This document shows positions 7,324 to 15,566 of a stretch of 64,000 nt of DNA, one piece after another (the stretch's first letter is position 1; each line of letters starts with the position of its first letter). The stretch spans positions 4,174,001 through 4,238,000 of the forward strand of contig NZ_CP018319.1 of NCBI RefSeq assembly GCF_001952935.1, written 5' to 3'. A model generated the notes under the pieces. That model ran no database searches and was not told where the DNA came from. It was given only the letters and a program-made list of their open reading frames with translations. Made by a program: the position numbers and the translations under genes. This DNA comes from Pseudomonas frederiksbergensis. Its GTDB lineage: Bacteria; Pseudomonadota; Gammaproteobacteria; Pseudomonadales; Pseudomonadaceae.

Positions 7324-8112
7324 TTACTCGGCGATCTGCAACTTGCGCGACTCGGTGTACACGTAGCGCACTTTCTCGTACTCGAACGGCGAGTTCAGTT
7401 GGCCATAGCGGAAGCCGGTCTGATAGCGCTTGTCGATGGAACGCAGGAGCAAGACTTCAGGATGGTTGGAGCTGACCTCGGCGACGTTCAGGAAGTTGAT
7501 TGCCGATTCTGCGCTGAAGTCCGCCACCAGGCCGCCAGTGTCGCGGATGTTCGATGGGCCGAGGATTGGCAACACGAAGTAGGCGCCGCCCGGTACACCG
7601 TAGAAGCCCAGCGTCTGGCCGAAGTCTTCGTTCTGGCGCGGCAGCCCCATGGCGGTGGCCGGGTCCCACAGGCCGGCGATGCCGACGGTGGTGTTGAGCA
7701 GCAGGCGCGCGGTGGTTTCCATCGAGCGCTGCCCCTTGAACTGCAGCAAGCTGTTCAACAGGTTCGGCACGTCACCAATGTTATTGAAGAAGTTGCTCAC
7801 GCCAGTGCGCAGGAAACTCGGCGTGATGTAGCGATAGCCGTCGACCACTGGCAGGAACACCCATTGGTCGAAGCGGTAGTTGAAGTGGTAGACGCGGCGG
7901 TTCCACTCTTCCAACGGGTCGTAGACGTTCAGTGCGTTAAGCGTGGAGCGTTCGAACTCGCGTTGATCCAGTCCCGGGTTGAATTTGAGTTTGCTCAGCG
8001 GCTCCTTGAAGCCATCACTGTCAATCACAACCGGTGCGTTGGCTTTGCTGTTGTCGGCATTGGCGACGCCTGCGCAGAGTAGCGCTGCGATAAGCAGGAG
8101 GTATTTAGCCAC
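7324..8112 (-). CDS. MlaA/VacJ-family protein without an obvious lipobox
   Basis: The 262-residue product has a cleavable signal peptide (MAKYLLLIAALLCAGVANA, cut before DNS) and MlaA signatures: NVYDPLEEWNRRVYHFNYRF, FFNNIGDVPNLLNSLLQ, LGFYGVPGGAYFVLPILGPS, and a C-terminal NSPFEYEKVRYVY. MlaA proteins work in retrograde phospholipid transport from the outer membrane. Canonical MlaA is a lipoprotein; here the only early cysteine is preceded by ALL, a poor lipobox, so lipidation is doubtful. The gene overlaps the upstream hydrolase gene by 8 bp, and no mlaBCDEF genes are nearby. Confidence 0.87.
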   Translation of the reverse strand: MAKYLLLIAALLCAGVANADNSKANAPVVIDSDGFKEPLSKLKFNPGLDQREFERSTLNALNVYDPLEEWNRRVYHFNYRFDQWVFLPVVDGYRYITPSFLRTGVSNFFNNIGDVPNLLNSLLQFKGQRSMETTARLLLNTTVGIAGLWDPATAMGLPRQNEDFGQTLGFYGVPGGAYFVLPILGPSNIRDTGGLVADFSAESAINFLNVAEVSSNHPEVLLLRSIDKRYQTGFRYGQLNSPFEYEKVRYVYTESRKLQIAE

Positions 8113-9403
8113 GGAAAAACTCCAGCATGGCGTCGCTGTTGACGCGGTAATTAAGGTTGCCGCAATGGCCGCCCAGTGGGTAAACGGTCAAGCGATCACC
8201 AAAAGTCTTGCGCAGGAAACCCAGGTCGCCAGGGCCGAGAATCACGTCGTCGGCGTTGTGCATGACGGCGATTTTCGGACTGTCGCGCAGGTAATCCTTG
8301 AGTGCATACAAACTGACCTGGTCGATCAGTTGCAGCAGGCTCCCGCCGTCGGTACGGGCGCGCCACATAGGGATGACTTGCTCGGTGATGTAGCAATCGA
8401 AGTCGCACTGCAGCGCGCGCTTGAGGAACGGCGTGAGGGTGGTGCCTTCGGTGATCGGGAATTTCTGTGGAATGATCAGGCCGCGACGGTTGATCAGGTC
8501 CGAGGTGAAGGCAATGTCGGCTGCCGAGAAGCGGAACGAAGTGCCGATCAGCATGGCCATCTGTTCGTTGCTCAGGTGCTGCTTGGACTGCTGGAAGTCG
8601 TAGAGCAGCGCATCGTTGAGGTCGATGTAGCCTTTCTGCTGGAAGTAGCGGGTCAGTTTATCCAGCACCAGCTCATAGAACGTGGTGCTGTTGTTGATGC
8701 CCTTGACCTCGGTCTGGACCAGCTTGTCCAGGTTGGTAATCGAGGTGTAGAGGTTGACCGGCGGGTTGAGCAGCAAGACTTTCTTGAAGTTGAAGCTGCG
8801 ACGGGTTTCATCCAGGTGCGCGACGAACGCTGCGTCCAGGGCACCCAGGCTGTAGCCGGTCAGGTAGTAATCGGTAACGTCCACATTCGGGTTTTGTGCC
8901 CGCACGGCCTGCATCACCCGATACATGTCTTCGGCATCTTCCTTGGTGATACCGGGTGTGGCAAAGCGTGAGGCGGCGCTCATGAAGTCGAAGCTGGTGG
9001 GCGACGACAGTTGCACCACGTGGTAGCCGGCCTTGTAGTAGAGCTTCTTCAGGTATTCGTTATGGGTGCTGTCATAGCGCGCGCCGGTGCCGGCGATCAG
9101 GAAAATCAGCGGAGCGGCTTTATCCTGGGTGGCGATGCGGTAGGTGAGTTTCTTCACCGGCCAGAAGTTGTCCGGCAAATCGAATTCACGCTCCGGGCGC
9201 AACCTGACGCTGCGGGTTTGCTGATCGATGTCATCGTCCAGCGGCAACTCCGGACGCAAGTCCGGCGGTGTCGTTGCGATGGTCGCCTCGAACGGGTTGG
9301 TCAAGGGGTAGCCATAACTGGCGGCGTCGATGTCCACCGCCAGTGCGGACGCACTCAAAATAAGGCCGCCAAACAAGGCGGCGAAGCGCAAGGAACGGAG
9401 CAT
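8105..9403 (-). CDS. Exported alpha/beta hydrolase coupled to the MlaA-like gene
   Basis: The 432-residue product starts with a signal peptide (cleavage near ASALA-VDID). An alpha/beta-hydrolase core follows: the nucleophile elbow GYSLGALDA, a candidate acid in HNADDVILGPGD, and a C-terminal histidine in PLGGHCGNLNYR. Relatives are sometimes annotated as serine/threonine kinase; nothing kinase-like is visible. The substrate is unknown. Because the stop overlaps the start of the MlaA-like gene by 8 bp, translation is probably coupled, which suggests a role in envelope lipid turnover (inference). Confidence 0.82.
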   Translation of the reverse strand: MLRSLRFAALFGGLILSASALAVDIDAASYGYPLTNPFEATIATTPPDLRPELPLDDDIDQQTRSVRLRPEREFDLPDNFWPVKKLTYRIATQDKAAPLIFLIAGTGARYDSTHNEYLKKLYYKAGYHVVQLSSPTSFDFMSAASRFATPGITKEDAEDMYRVMQAVRAQNPNVDVTDYYLTGYSLGALDAAFVAHLDETRRSFNFKKVLLLNPPVNLYTSITNLDKLVQTEVKGINNSTTFYELVLDKLTRYFQQKGYIDLNDALLYDFQQSKQHLSNEQMAMLIGTSFRFSAADIAFTSDLINRRGLIIPQKFPITEGTTLTPFLKRALQCDFDCYITEQVIPMWRARTDGGSLLQLIDQVSLYALKDYLRDSPKIAVMHNADDVILGPGDLGFLRKTFGDRLTVYPLGGHCGNLNYRVNSDAMLEFFRG

Positions 9404-9627
9404 GACTAGATCCCTTAGAGAAAGGTGCCGAATGAAGTTCGCAGGCTATGACCACGGGGGTTGCGCCAAAGTGCCATGAGTCGGCACCAATCAGGCCTAA
9501 TTTCGGAGTAATAGTAGCTGGACGATACACTTTGCAGTGATTCCGTGACCAATTATCTGTCACATGCGCTTGCTTAGCGCTGGCGGGAGATTAAGCTGGC
9601 CGCCGATTTCGTTGATTGGAGTGCTTC

Positions 9628-9996
9628 ATGTCCCGCCGTCTGCCTGTGATTCTGCTGCTCGTTCTCCTGCCGTTATGGCTGGCCGCCAGTTATGGCGCGC
9701 GGTATGGCTTCATGGAGGATGCTCAATGGGTCGGCATCTGCGTGGACGAAGCGAGCCGCTGGGAATGCCAGGTTCGTTCGAGCCTGGGCTTGATGATTCA
9801 CTTCAAGGTATTGGGCTTCGCGGCATTGGCGGCAGCCGTTATCGGGTTTGTGCTGCCGGGCCGGGCAGGGTGGTGGTTGGCGGTGCTGGCGCTGGTGTTC
9901 GGGTTGCCGGCGTTGGCGTTGTACAACACGACGTTGGCTGTTTTTGCGGTGGTGCTTGCTGGATTGCGTCTGGTCCGGGCTTCCCGCAGCGTCTGA
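9628..9996 (+). CDS. Small membrane protein of unknown function
   Basis: The 122-residue product has about four hydrophobic segments (roughly 5-22, 54-74, 79-96, 98-115). Between the first two lies a soluble loop with two cysteines, WVGICVDEASRWECQ, which could form a disulfide if periplasmic. GGAG lies 6 nt before the ATG at 9628; an in-frame TTG at 9616 is less likely. I do not recognise the family. It converges on the GH17 gene, with a REP pair between them. Confidence 0.7.
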   Translation: MSRRLPVILLLVLLPLWLAASYGARYGFMEDAQWVGICVDEASRWECQVRSSLGLMIHFKVLGFAALAAAVIGFVLPGRAGWWLAVLALVFGLPALALYNTTLAVFAVVLAGLRLVRASRSV

Positions 9997-10003
9997 TGGT
10001 CAG

Positions 10004-10089
10004 TCTTCGCGAGCAAGCCCGCTCCCACATTTGACCGAGTTCTTCAGGATAAACGCGGTCAAATGTGGGAGCGGGCTTGCTCGCGAAGA
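10004..10089. repeat. REP pair (REPIN)
   Basis: The arms TCTTCGCGAGCAAGCCCGCT and AGCGGGCTTGCTCGCGAAGA are perfect inverses. A second inner inverted repeat in the spacer (TTTGACCG / CGGTCAAA) makes the whole region one long hairpin. It lies between convergent genes. Confidence 0.93.
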
Positions 10090-10110
10090 GGCCGGCAGAT
10101 GCGCCGAAGA

Positions 10111-11664
10111 CTAAGCCCTGCGAACCCGCAAACTGCGCCACAATGCTGCAACCATCAATACACTCACCAGCGCCCAACCCCAGGCCTGCTGGTTCTGCAA
10201 GCCTTCACGGTAAAGCTGCGGCGCAATGCCGGCACCGATGATGAAGGTCAACAGGGCAATCTCCCGACGCGGCACACTGACCGGGCGGCACAGATAAACC
10301 AGCGCCGGAAGGATGAACGCGACGCTCGGGAAGCTGCGATAGCGCGGATCGAACACCAGCTCCAGCATGGTCACTGCAGCGGCAAACCCGGCCACCGCGA
10401 GCAACCAGCCCGCCCGACGTTCCAGCGCATTGAACGTCCGTCCGCGCCAACCGGCCCGAGGGCTCAGGGTCAGTGCCGCATGGGCCAGCACCAACACATT
10501 CAACGCCGTCAGCAAAGCGACCCACAACCATTCACTGGTAAACCGCGTGGTGACACGGGCCAGATCACCCCAGGCGCCAATCGAGCAAGCGGCCAGCGCA
10601 CCGAGCAACGGTAGAACCAGCGCGGCGCGAGTGCTGCGTACACGGCCGCCGAGGATCAACGTGCCAAGGAAAATCAAACCACCCACCGCCAGCCACTGCG
10701 TCCAGAAAGGTACGTTCGACACCGGACCGGCAAGCACGCCCTTGTCCTGACGATCGGCATCGAACAGCCCCCAGTAACCACCGACCGCACCTTCGCTGGC
10801 GCGTTTCCACGGCTGGTCGAAGGCTTCGATCAGGTTGTAATGCCAGCCTTGCTGCTCCGCCATGATGACAAAAGCACGAATGAACCTGGCTTCATTGACT
10901 CGGCTTGGCAGGGCTGTTTCACGCTGGCGGCCTTCGCTGGGCCAGCCGGTTTCACCAATCATCACGTCCTTGGGGGCGAACTTGTTGCCAAACACCTGAC
11001 GTACTTCGGCCACATGCTGCAGGGCCGCGTCGATATTCGAAGGGTCATCTTCCCAGTACGGCAACAAATGGATAGTCAGGAAATCCACCGCCGGGGCGAT
11101 TTCCGGGTGCTTGAGCCAGAACTCCCAGACGTCGGCGTAAGTGACGGGTTGCTTGACCTGGCTTTTGACTTTACTGATGAGCTTGACCAGTTGCGCGCCC
11201 GTGACTTCCTTGCGCAACAGGGTTTCATTGCCGACGATCACCGAGGTCACCACGTCCGCGTTGGCGTTGGCCGAGGCGATCAGCAAGTCGACTTCCTTGG
11301 CGGTGTCCACCGCGTTGCTGTTGACCCAGGCGCCGATCATCAGCTTCAGCCCGTGCTTGCGCGCCAGGTCGGGCAGCGCCTCGAGGCCGGTCATGGAGTA
11401 GGTGCGGATGCATTCGAAGCTTTTGGCCAGCAGTGCGAGGTCGGCGTCCATGCGCTCGGGGCGCAGCTTGAACGGCTGATCGAACGGCGATTGGTCCTTG
11501 TCGAACGGGGTGTAGGAGGCGCATTGCAGCTTGTGCGTCGCACTGGCCACGTCTGGCAGCACCACCGGTTTACCGAGGCCATACCAGAAACCACCCAGGG
11601 CAAAAAGCCCCAGCAGGCAGGCGAATAGATAAGCAAAAAAAGGAAAGCGGGATGTCGCGGGCAT
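10111..11664 (-). CDS. Membrane-anchored GH17 beta-1,3-glucanase / glucosyltransferase
   Basis: The 517-residue product has an N-terminal membrane anchor (about 6-28), a GH17 catalytic domain (about 45-320), and a C-terminal set of hydrophobic segments (about 340-510). Candidate catalytic residues are the glutamate in VIVGNETLLRKEV (acid/base) and in MIGETGWPSEG (nucleophile). Such domains occur in NdvB-type proteins making cyclic or branched beta-glucans, but no GT2 domain is present here. The likely role is periplasmic glucan remodelling. The start is uncertain: the ATG at 11664 has no strong ribosome site, and in-frame ATGs exist up to 11742. Confidence 0.85.
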   Translation of the reverse strand: MPATSRFPFFAYLFACLLGLFALGGFWYGLGKPVVLPDVASATHKLQCASYTPFDKDQSPFDQPFKLRPERMDADLALLAKSFECIRTYSMTGLEALPDLARKHGLKLMIGAWVNSNAVDTAKEVDLLIASANANADVVTSVIVGNETLLRKEVTGAQLVKLISKVKSQVKQPVTYADVWEFWLKHPEIAPAVDFLTIHLLPYWEDDPSNIDAALQHVAEVRQVFGNKFAPKDVMIGETGWPSEGRQRETALPSRVNEARFIRAFVIMAEQQGWHYNLIEAFDQPWKRASEGAVGGYWGLFDADRQDKGVLAGPVSNVPFWTQWLAVGGLIFLGTLILGGRVRSTRAALVLPLLGALAACSIGAWGDLARVTTRFTSEWLWVALLTALNVLVLAHAALTLSPRAGWRGRTFNALERRAGWLLAVAGFAAAVTMLELVFDPRYRSFPSVAFILPALVYLCRPVSVPRREIALLTFIIGAGIAPQLYREGLQNQQAWGWALVSVLMVAALWRSLRVRRA

Positions 11665-12006
11665 GGTCAGGCCGTCTGGGAGCAAAGCCGCGCATGTTAC
11701 CTTCATTTGCCGCATGGCTGGTGGCCTGCATACTTTTGACATGCAAAGTTTGGGCGGATTGGCGGGCGGACTTTCGGTGGTCTAGATTAATGGCGTTCTG
11801 ATGTCGTTTCTCGATGCCTTGAGGTCGCTGGCAGAGAAGGTCGTCATTGTCCTGAGGTTGATTATCGACGCGTCAGTGCTCTCATAGATAAATCGCGCTG
11901 ATGTTCGGATGAGTTTGCGGTGGGCGTGATGGGCGCGCTGTGCACTATAACAATACGTTGACGCGACTCGGCATCCGTCGAGTGCAGCACTTTCGGGGAA
12001 GTAACG
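11665..12006. other. Divergent intergenic region, GH17 gene / betX
   Basis: No supported gene is visible. The betX side carries a short inverted repeat ACTCGGCATCCGTCGAGT at about 11967-11984 and the A/T-rich CTATAACAATACG at about 11945-11957, possibly promoter elements. BetX-type genes in other pseudomonads are induced by betaine through GbdR, but I cannot identify its site here with confidence. Confidence 0.5.
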
Positions 12007-12858
12007 ATGAAGATGCGACGACTCTTGGGCGCAGGTGCCGCTTTGGTGCTGGCGATCAGCTCTACTTTGGCCAGCGCCGAAGGCAAGGCAGTGACTATCG
12101 GTTATGTCGACGGCTGGTCGGACAGTGTTGCCACGACCAACGTGGCTGCTGAAGTGATCAGGCAGAAACTTGGTTATGACGTGAAACTGCAAGCAGTTGC
12201 CACCGGGATCATGTGGCAGGGTGTGGCCACTGGCAAACTCGATGCCATGATGTCTGCGTGGCTGCCTGTGACTCATGGTGAATACTGGACCAAGAACAAG
12301 GACCAGGTCGTCGATTACGGTCCGAACTTCAAGGACGCAAGAATTGGCCTGATCGTGCCGGAGTACGTCAAAGCCAAAAGTATTGCCGATCTGAAAACCG
12401 ACGACAGCTTCAAAAATCGCATCGTCGGCATCGACGCCGGTTCGGGCGTAATGATCAAGTCCGAACAGGCCATCAAGGACTACGATCTCACCGGTTACCA
12501 ACTCAAGGCCAGTTCCGGCGCCGGCATGATTGCCGAGCTGACCCGTGCCGAGAAGAAAAACGAATCCATTGCTGTTACCGGTTGGGTGCCGCACTGGATG
12601 TTCGCCAAGTGGAAACTGCGCTTCCTGGACGACCCGAAAGGCGTTTATGGCGCGGCTGAAACTGTAAACAACATCGGCAGCAAAGAACTGGCAACCAAGG
12701 CTCCGGAAGTTGCCAAGTTCCTGAAGAACTTCCAGTGGGCGTCGAAAGACGAAATCGGCGAAGTCATGTTGGCCATTCAGGATGGTGCCAAACCTGAAGC
12801 CGCCGCGAAGGATTGGGTCGCCAAGCACCCGGAACGCGTTGCAGATTGGACTAAATGA
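12007..12858 (+). CDS. betX: Orphan glycine-betaine ABC transporter substrate-binding protein (BetX-like)
   Basis: The 283-residue product has a signal peptide (cleavage near LASA-EGKA) and an OpuAC-type binding domain: VTIGYVDGWSDSVATTNVAA, MMSAWLPVTHGEYW, IGLIVPEYVKA, GIDAGSGVMIKSEQAI and VTGWVPHWMFAKWKLRFLDD. The aromatic residues in these motifs fit a quaternary-ammonium cage. No permease or ATPase gene accompanies it. In P. aeruginosa, BetX is likewise an orphan next to a yjcH-actP pair and feeds the shared CbcVW core; the same neighbours follow here. GGGGAAG precedes the ATG. Confidence 0.88.
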   Translation: MKMRRLLGAGAALVLAISSTLASAEGKAVTIGYVDGWSDSVATTNVAAEVIRQKLGYDVKLQAVATGIMWQGVATGKLDAMMSAWLPVTHGEYWTKNKDQVVDYGPNFKDARIGLIVPEYVKAKSIADLKTDDSFKNRIVGIDAGSGVMIKSEQAIKDYDLTGYQLKASSGAGMIAELTRAEKKNESIAVTGWVPHWMFAKWKLRFLDDPKGVYGAAETVNNIGSKELATKAPEVAKFLKNFQWASKDEIGEVMLAIQDGAKPEAAAKDWVAKHPERVADWTK

Positions 12859-12889
12859 TTTGAGCTGACGCGTCTGGTCAGCACTTCTC

Positions 12890-12924
12890 AAGGCCGCTTG
12901 GCATAACCGCCAAGCGGCCTTTTG
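12890..12924 (+). terminator. Rho-independent terminator of betX
   Basis: A perfect 12-bp stem AGGCCGCTTGGC / GCCAAGCGGCCT (12891-12902 and 12909-12920) with loop ATAACC is followed by TTTTGC. Confidence 0.92.
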
Positions 12925-12931
12925 CTTCACT

Positions 12932-13021
12932 TGTGGGAGCGAGCCTGCTCGCGATAGCAGTGTATCAGTCGAAATTGCTGTTGACTGACACACCGCTATC
13001 GCGAGCAGGCTCGCTCCCACA
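12932..13021. repeat. REP pair (REPIN), GAGCCTGCTCGCGATAG variant
   Basis: The arms TGTGGGAGCGAGCCTGCTCG and its inverse CGAGCAGGCTCGCTCCCACA extend inward through CGATAGC / GCTATCG. The matching substitutions in both arms show that they co-vary. Confidence 0.93.
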
Positions 13022-13153
13022 TTGGTTTCAGCGTCTGCTGGAAAATGGCAATTCTGTCATGTCGTTCTAATACTAAGGTCGTCTGGAACCAGTTCCGTAG
13101 CCGCATAGAGTGGATAACGTTCCAACTTCATCTGTGCTGCGAGGATAAAAACA

Positions 13154-13465
13154 ATGAACGACAGCATTTACCTCTCGATTCAAAACAGCCCGCGCTTCAA
13201 GGAGCTGGTTAGTAAGCGAGAAAGGTTCGCCTGGATTCTTTCGGCGATCATGCTTGGGCTTTACTCCGGATTCATCCTTTTGATTGCTTACGGGCCGCAT
13301 ATTCTGGGGGCAAAAATCAGCCCCGAGTCTTCGATTACCTGGGGAATACCGATTGGTGTCGGGCTGATTCTCTCGGCCTTTATCCTGACTGCAATCTACG
13401 TACGACGCGCCAATGGCGAATTCGACGACCTGAACAATGCGATTCTCAAGGAGGCTCAGCAATGA
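13154..13465 (+). CDS. yjcH: DUF485 membrane protein YjcH
   Basis: The 103-residue product has two transmembrane helices (about 24-46 and 58-82) and the DUF485 features FKELVSKRERFAW near the N-terminus and VGLILSAFILTAIYVRRANG. It is the usual partner of the acetate permease ActP, and the genes overlap by 4 bp (ATGA). GAGGA lies 8 nt before the start. Its molecular role beside ActP is not known. Confidence 0.93.
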   Translation: MNDSIYLSIQNSPRFKELVSKRERFAWILSAIMLGLYSGFILLIAYGPHILGAKISPESSITWGIPIGVGLILSAFILTAIYVRRANGEFDDLNNAILKEAQQ

Positions 13466-15120
13466 TCCGGCGTCTAATGGCTCTATTGAGCATCGCAGCC
13501 TTTGCACCTGGCGCCTGGGCAGGTGAAGCCCTGACCGGCGAAGTGCACAAACAACCGCTCAACGTTTCCGCGATCCTGATGTTCGTCGCGTTCGTTGGCC
13601 TGACCCTGTGCATCACCTACTGGGCTTCCAAGCGCAACAATTCGGCGGCTGACTACTATGCGGCAGGTGGCAAGATCACCGGCTTCCAGAACGGTCTGGC
13701 GATTGCCGGTGACTACATGTCGGCGGCGTCCTTCCTGGGTATTTCCGCTCTGGTGTTCACTTCCGGTTACGACGGCCTGATCTACTCGATCGGCTTCCTG
13801 GTGGGCTGGCCGATCATTCTGTTCCTGATCGCCGAGCGCCTGCGCAACCTGGGTAAGTACACCTTTGCCGACGTGGCGTCCTACCGCCTTGGGCAGACCC
13901 AGATCCGCACGCTGTCTGCTTGCGGTTCGCTGGTGGTGGTGGCGTTCTACCTGATCGCGCAAATGGTTGGTGCCGGCAAGCTGATCCAGCTGCTGTTCGG
14001 TCTCGACTACTACGTTGCCGTGATCCTGGTCGGTATCCTGATGTGCATGTATGTGTTGTTCGGCGGCATGCTGGCGACCACCTGGGTGCAGATCATCAAG
14101 GCCGTGTTGCTGCTCTCCGGTGCTTCGTTCATGGCGCTGATGGTCATGAAACACGTCAACTTCGACTTCAGCTTGCTGTTTTCCGAGGCGATCAAGGTTC
14201 ACCCTAAAGGTGAAGCCATCATGAGCCCGGGCGGGCTGGTGAAAGACCCGGTCTCGGCATTCTCCCTTGGTCTGGCGCTGATGTTCGGTACCGCTGGCCT
14301 GCCGCACATTCTGATGCGCTTCTTCACCGTGAGTGACGCGAAAGAAGCTCGCAAGAGCGTGCTGTATGCAACCGGCTTCATCGGCTACTTCTACATTCTG
14401 ACGTTCATCATCGGCTTCGGCGCGATCTTGCTGGTCAGCACCAACCCTGCCTTTAAAGATGCTGCTGGCGCGCTGTTGGGCGGCAACAACATGGCGGCGG
14501 TGCACCTGGCTAACGCGGTGGGCGGCAGTATCTTCCTGGGCTTCATCTCGGCTGTAGCGTTCGCAACCATCCTGGCTGTAGTGGCTGGTTTGACGCTCGC
14601 CGGCGCTACGGCTGTGTCTCACGACCTTTATGCCAGCGTGATCAAGAAGGGCAAGGCCAACGACAAGGACGAGATTCGCGTTTCGAAAATCACCACCGTC
14701 TGCCTGGGTGTGTTGGCAATCGGCTTGGGCATTCTGTTCGAAAGCCAGAACATCGCGTTCATGGTGGGCCTGGCGTTCTCCATCGCGGCGAGCTGTAACT
14801 TCCCGGTGCTGCTGCTTTCGATGTACTGGAAGAAGCTGACCACACGTGGTGCGATGATCGGTGGCTGGTTGGGGCTGATCAGTGCCGTTGGTTTGATGGT
14901 CCTTGGGCCAACCATTTGGGTGCAGATCCTGCATCACGAGAAGGCTATCTTCCCGTATGAGTACCCGGCGCTGTTCTCCATGGCCATTGCGTTTGTCGGG
15001 ATCTGGTTCTTCTCGATCACTGACAAGTCGACGGCCGGCGTTAATGAGCGGGCGCTGTTCTTCCCTCAGTTCGTTCGTTCGCAGACGGGCTTGGGCGCGA
15101 GTGGGGCGGTTTCGCACTAA
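13462..15120 (+). CDS. actP: Cation/acetate symporter
   Basis: The 552-residue sodium:solute symporter family protein begins with a cleavable signal-like segment (MIRRLMALLSIAAFAPGAWA), followed by about 13 membrane helices. Signatures include ADYYAAGGKITGFQNGLAIA, GDYMSAASFLGISALVFTSG and GLTLAGATAVSHDLYASVIK. It takes up acetate and other short monocarboxylates. It is translationally coupled to yjcH and ends at a strong terminator. Confidence 0.95.
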   Translation: MIRRLMALLSIAAFAPGAWAGEALTGEVHKQPLNVSAILMFVAFVGLTLCITYWASKRNNSAADYYAAGGKITGFQNGLAIAGDYMSAASFLGISALVFTSGYDGLIYSIGFLVGWPIILFLIAERLRNLGKYTFADVASYRLGQTQIRTLSACGSLVVVAFYLIAQMVGAGKLIQLLFGLDYYVAVILVGILMCMYVLFGGMLATTWVQIIKAVLLLSGASFMALMVMKHVNFDFSLLFSEAIKVHPKGEAIMSPGGLVKDPVSAFSLGLALMFGTAGLPHILMRFFTVSDAKEARKSVLYATGFIGYFYILTFIIGFGAILLVSTNPAFKDAAGALLGGNNMAAVHLANAVGGSIFLGFISAVAFATILAVVAGLTLAGATAVSHDLYASVIKKGKANDKDEIRVSKITTVCLGVLAIGLGILFESQNIAFMVGLAFSIAASCNFPVLLLSMYWKKLTTRGAMIGGWLGLISAVGLMVLGPTIWVQILHHEKAIFPYEYPALFSMAIAFVGIWFFSITDKSTAGVNERALFFPQFVRSQTGLGASGAVSH

Positions 15121-15161
15121 GGCTTCAGGCTTGGATATATAAGCTGCGTTAAATAGAAATG

Positions 15162-15190
15162 CCCCGGTCGAGAGATCGGGGTATTTTTTT
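15162..15190 (+). terminator. Rho-independent terminator of yjcH-actP
   Basis: An 8-bp stem CCCCGGTC / GATCGGGG with a GAGA tetraloop is followed by TATTTTTTT. Confidence 0.88.
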
Positions 15191-15207
15191 GGGCGGTTAT
15201 CGGTCCT

Positions 15208-15234
15208 TGTGGGAGCGGGCTTGCTCGCGAAGGC
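15208..15234. repeat. Single REP
   Basis: A lone TGTGGGAGCGGGCTTGCTCG-type REP. No inverted partner is found within 150 bp. Confidence 0.85.
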
Positions 15235-15346
15235 TGTTTCGCGGGACGGGATCAACTTGATAGAGGCTCAGGGTGTGAAGGGGCGAAAGATCAAAAGCAG
15301 GATCAACATACAAAGCCAAAGCCAGATCAACAGCCTGCCGCTCACT

Positions 15347-15481
15347 GATCGTTCCCACGCTCTGCGTGGGAATGCCGCCGGGGACGCTCCGCGTTCCGCT
15401 CTCGACGCCAAACTAGTGTCCTGCGCAATGGTGACGCGGAAAGTCACGGAATGCATTCCCACGCAGAGCGTAGGAACGATC
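15347..15481. repeat. Long nested inverted repeat, copy D (divergent)
   Basis: The outer arms GATCGTTCCCACGCTCTGCG and CGCAGAGCGTAGGAACGATC match the other copies except for one substitution (GTAGG for GTGGG). The centre is longer and more diverged (GTGACGCGGAAAGTCAC). It lies between the convergent actP and gltA ends. Confidence 0.85.
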
Positions 15482-15497
15482 AGGTTCATCGCACAAA

Positions 15498-15529
15498 CAA
15501 AAACGGCCTCTATATAAATAGAGGCCGTT
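15498..15529 (-). terminator. Rho-independent terminator of gltA
   Basis: A 12-bp stem AACGGCCTCTAT / ATAGAGGCCGTT with an ATAA loop is followed, in the minus direction, by TTTGTTTG. Confidence 0.88.
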
Positions 15530-15566
15530 CCCGGTGCAACTTTAAGACGTTATCGCAAGACAGGTC

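Noticed and set aside
11782..13020. 412-codon minus-strand frame across betX
   Set aside because: It begins in a REP, crosses the betX terminator, and is antisense to a clear transporter-binding protein.
12890..13021. Attachment site or integron-type element from the adjacent palindromes
   Set aside because: The first palindrome is a normal terminator and the second a REP pair; no integrase gene or direct repeat is present.
13483..15255. 590-codon minus-strand frame
   Set aside because: It is antisense to actP, with low-complexity His/Gln/Arg-rich composition.
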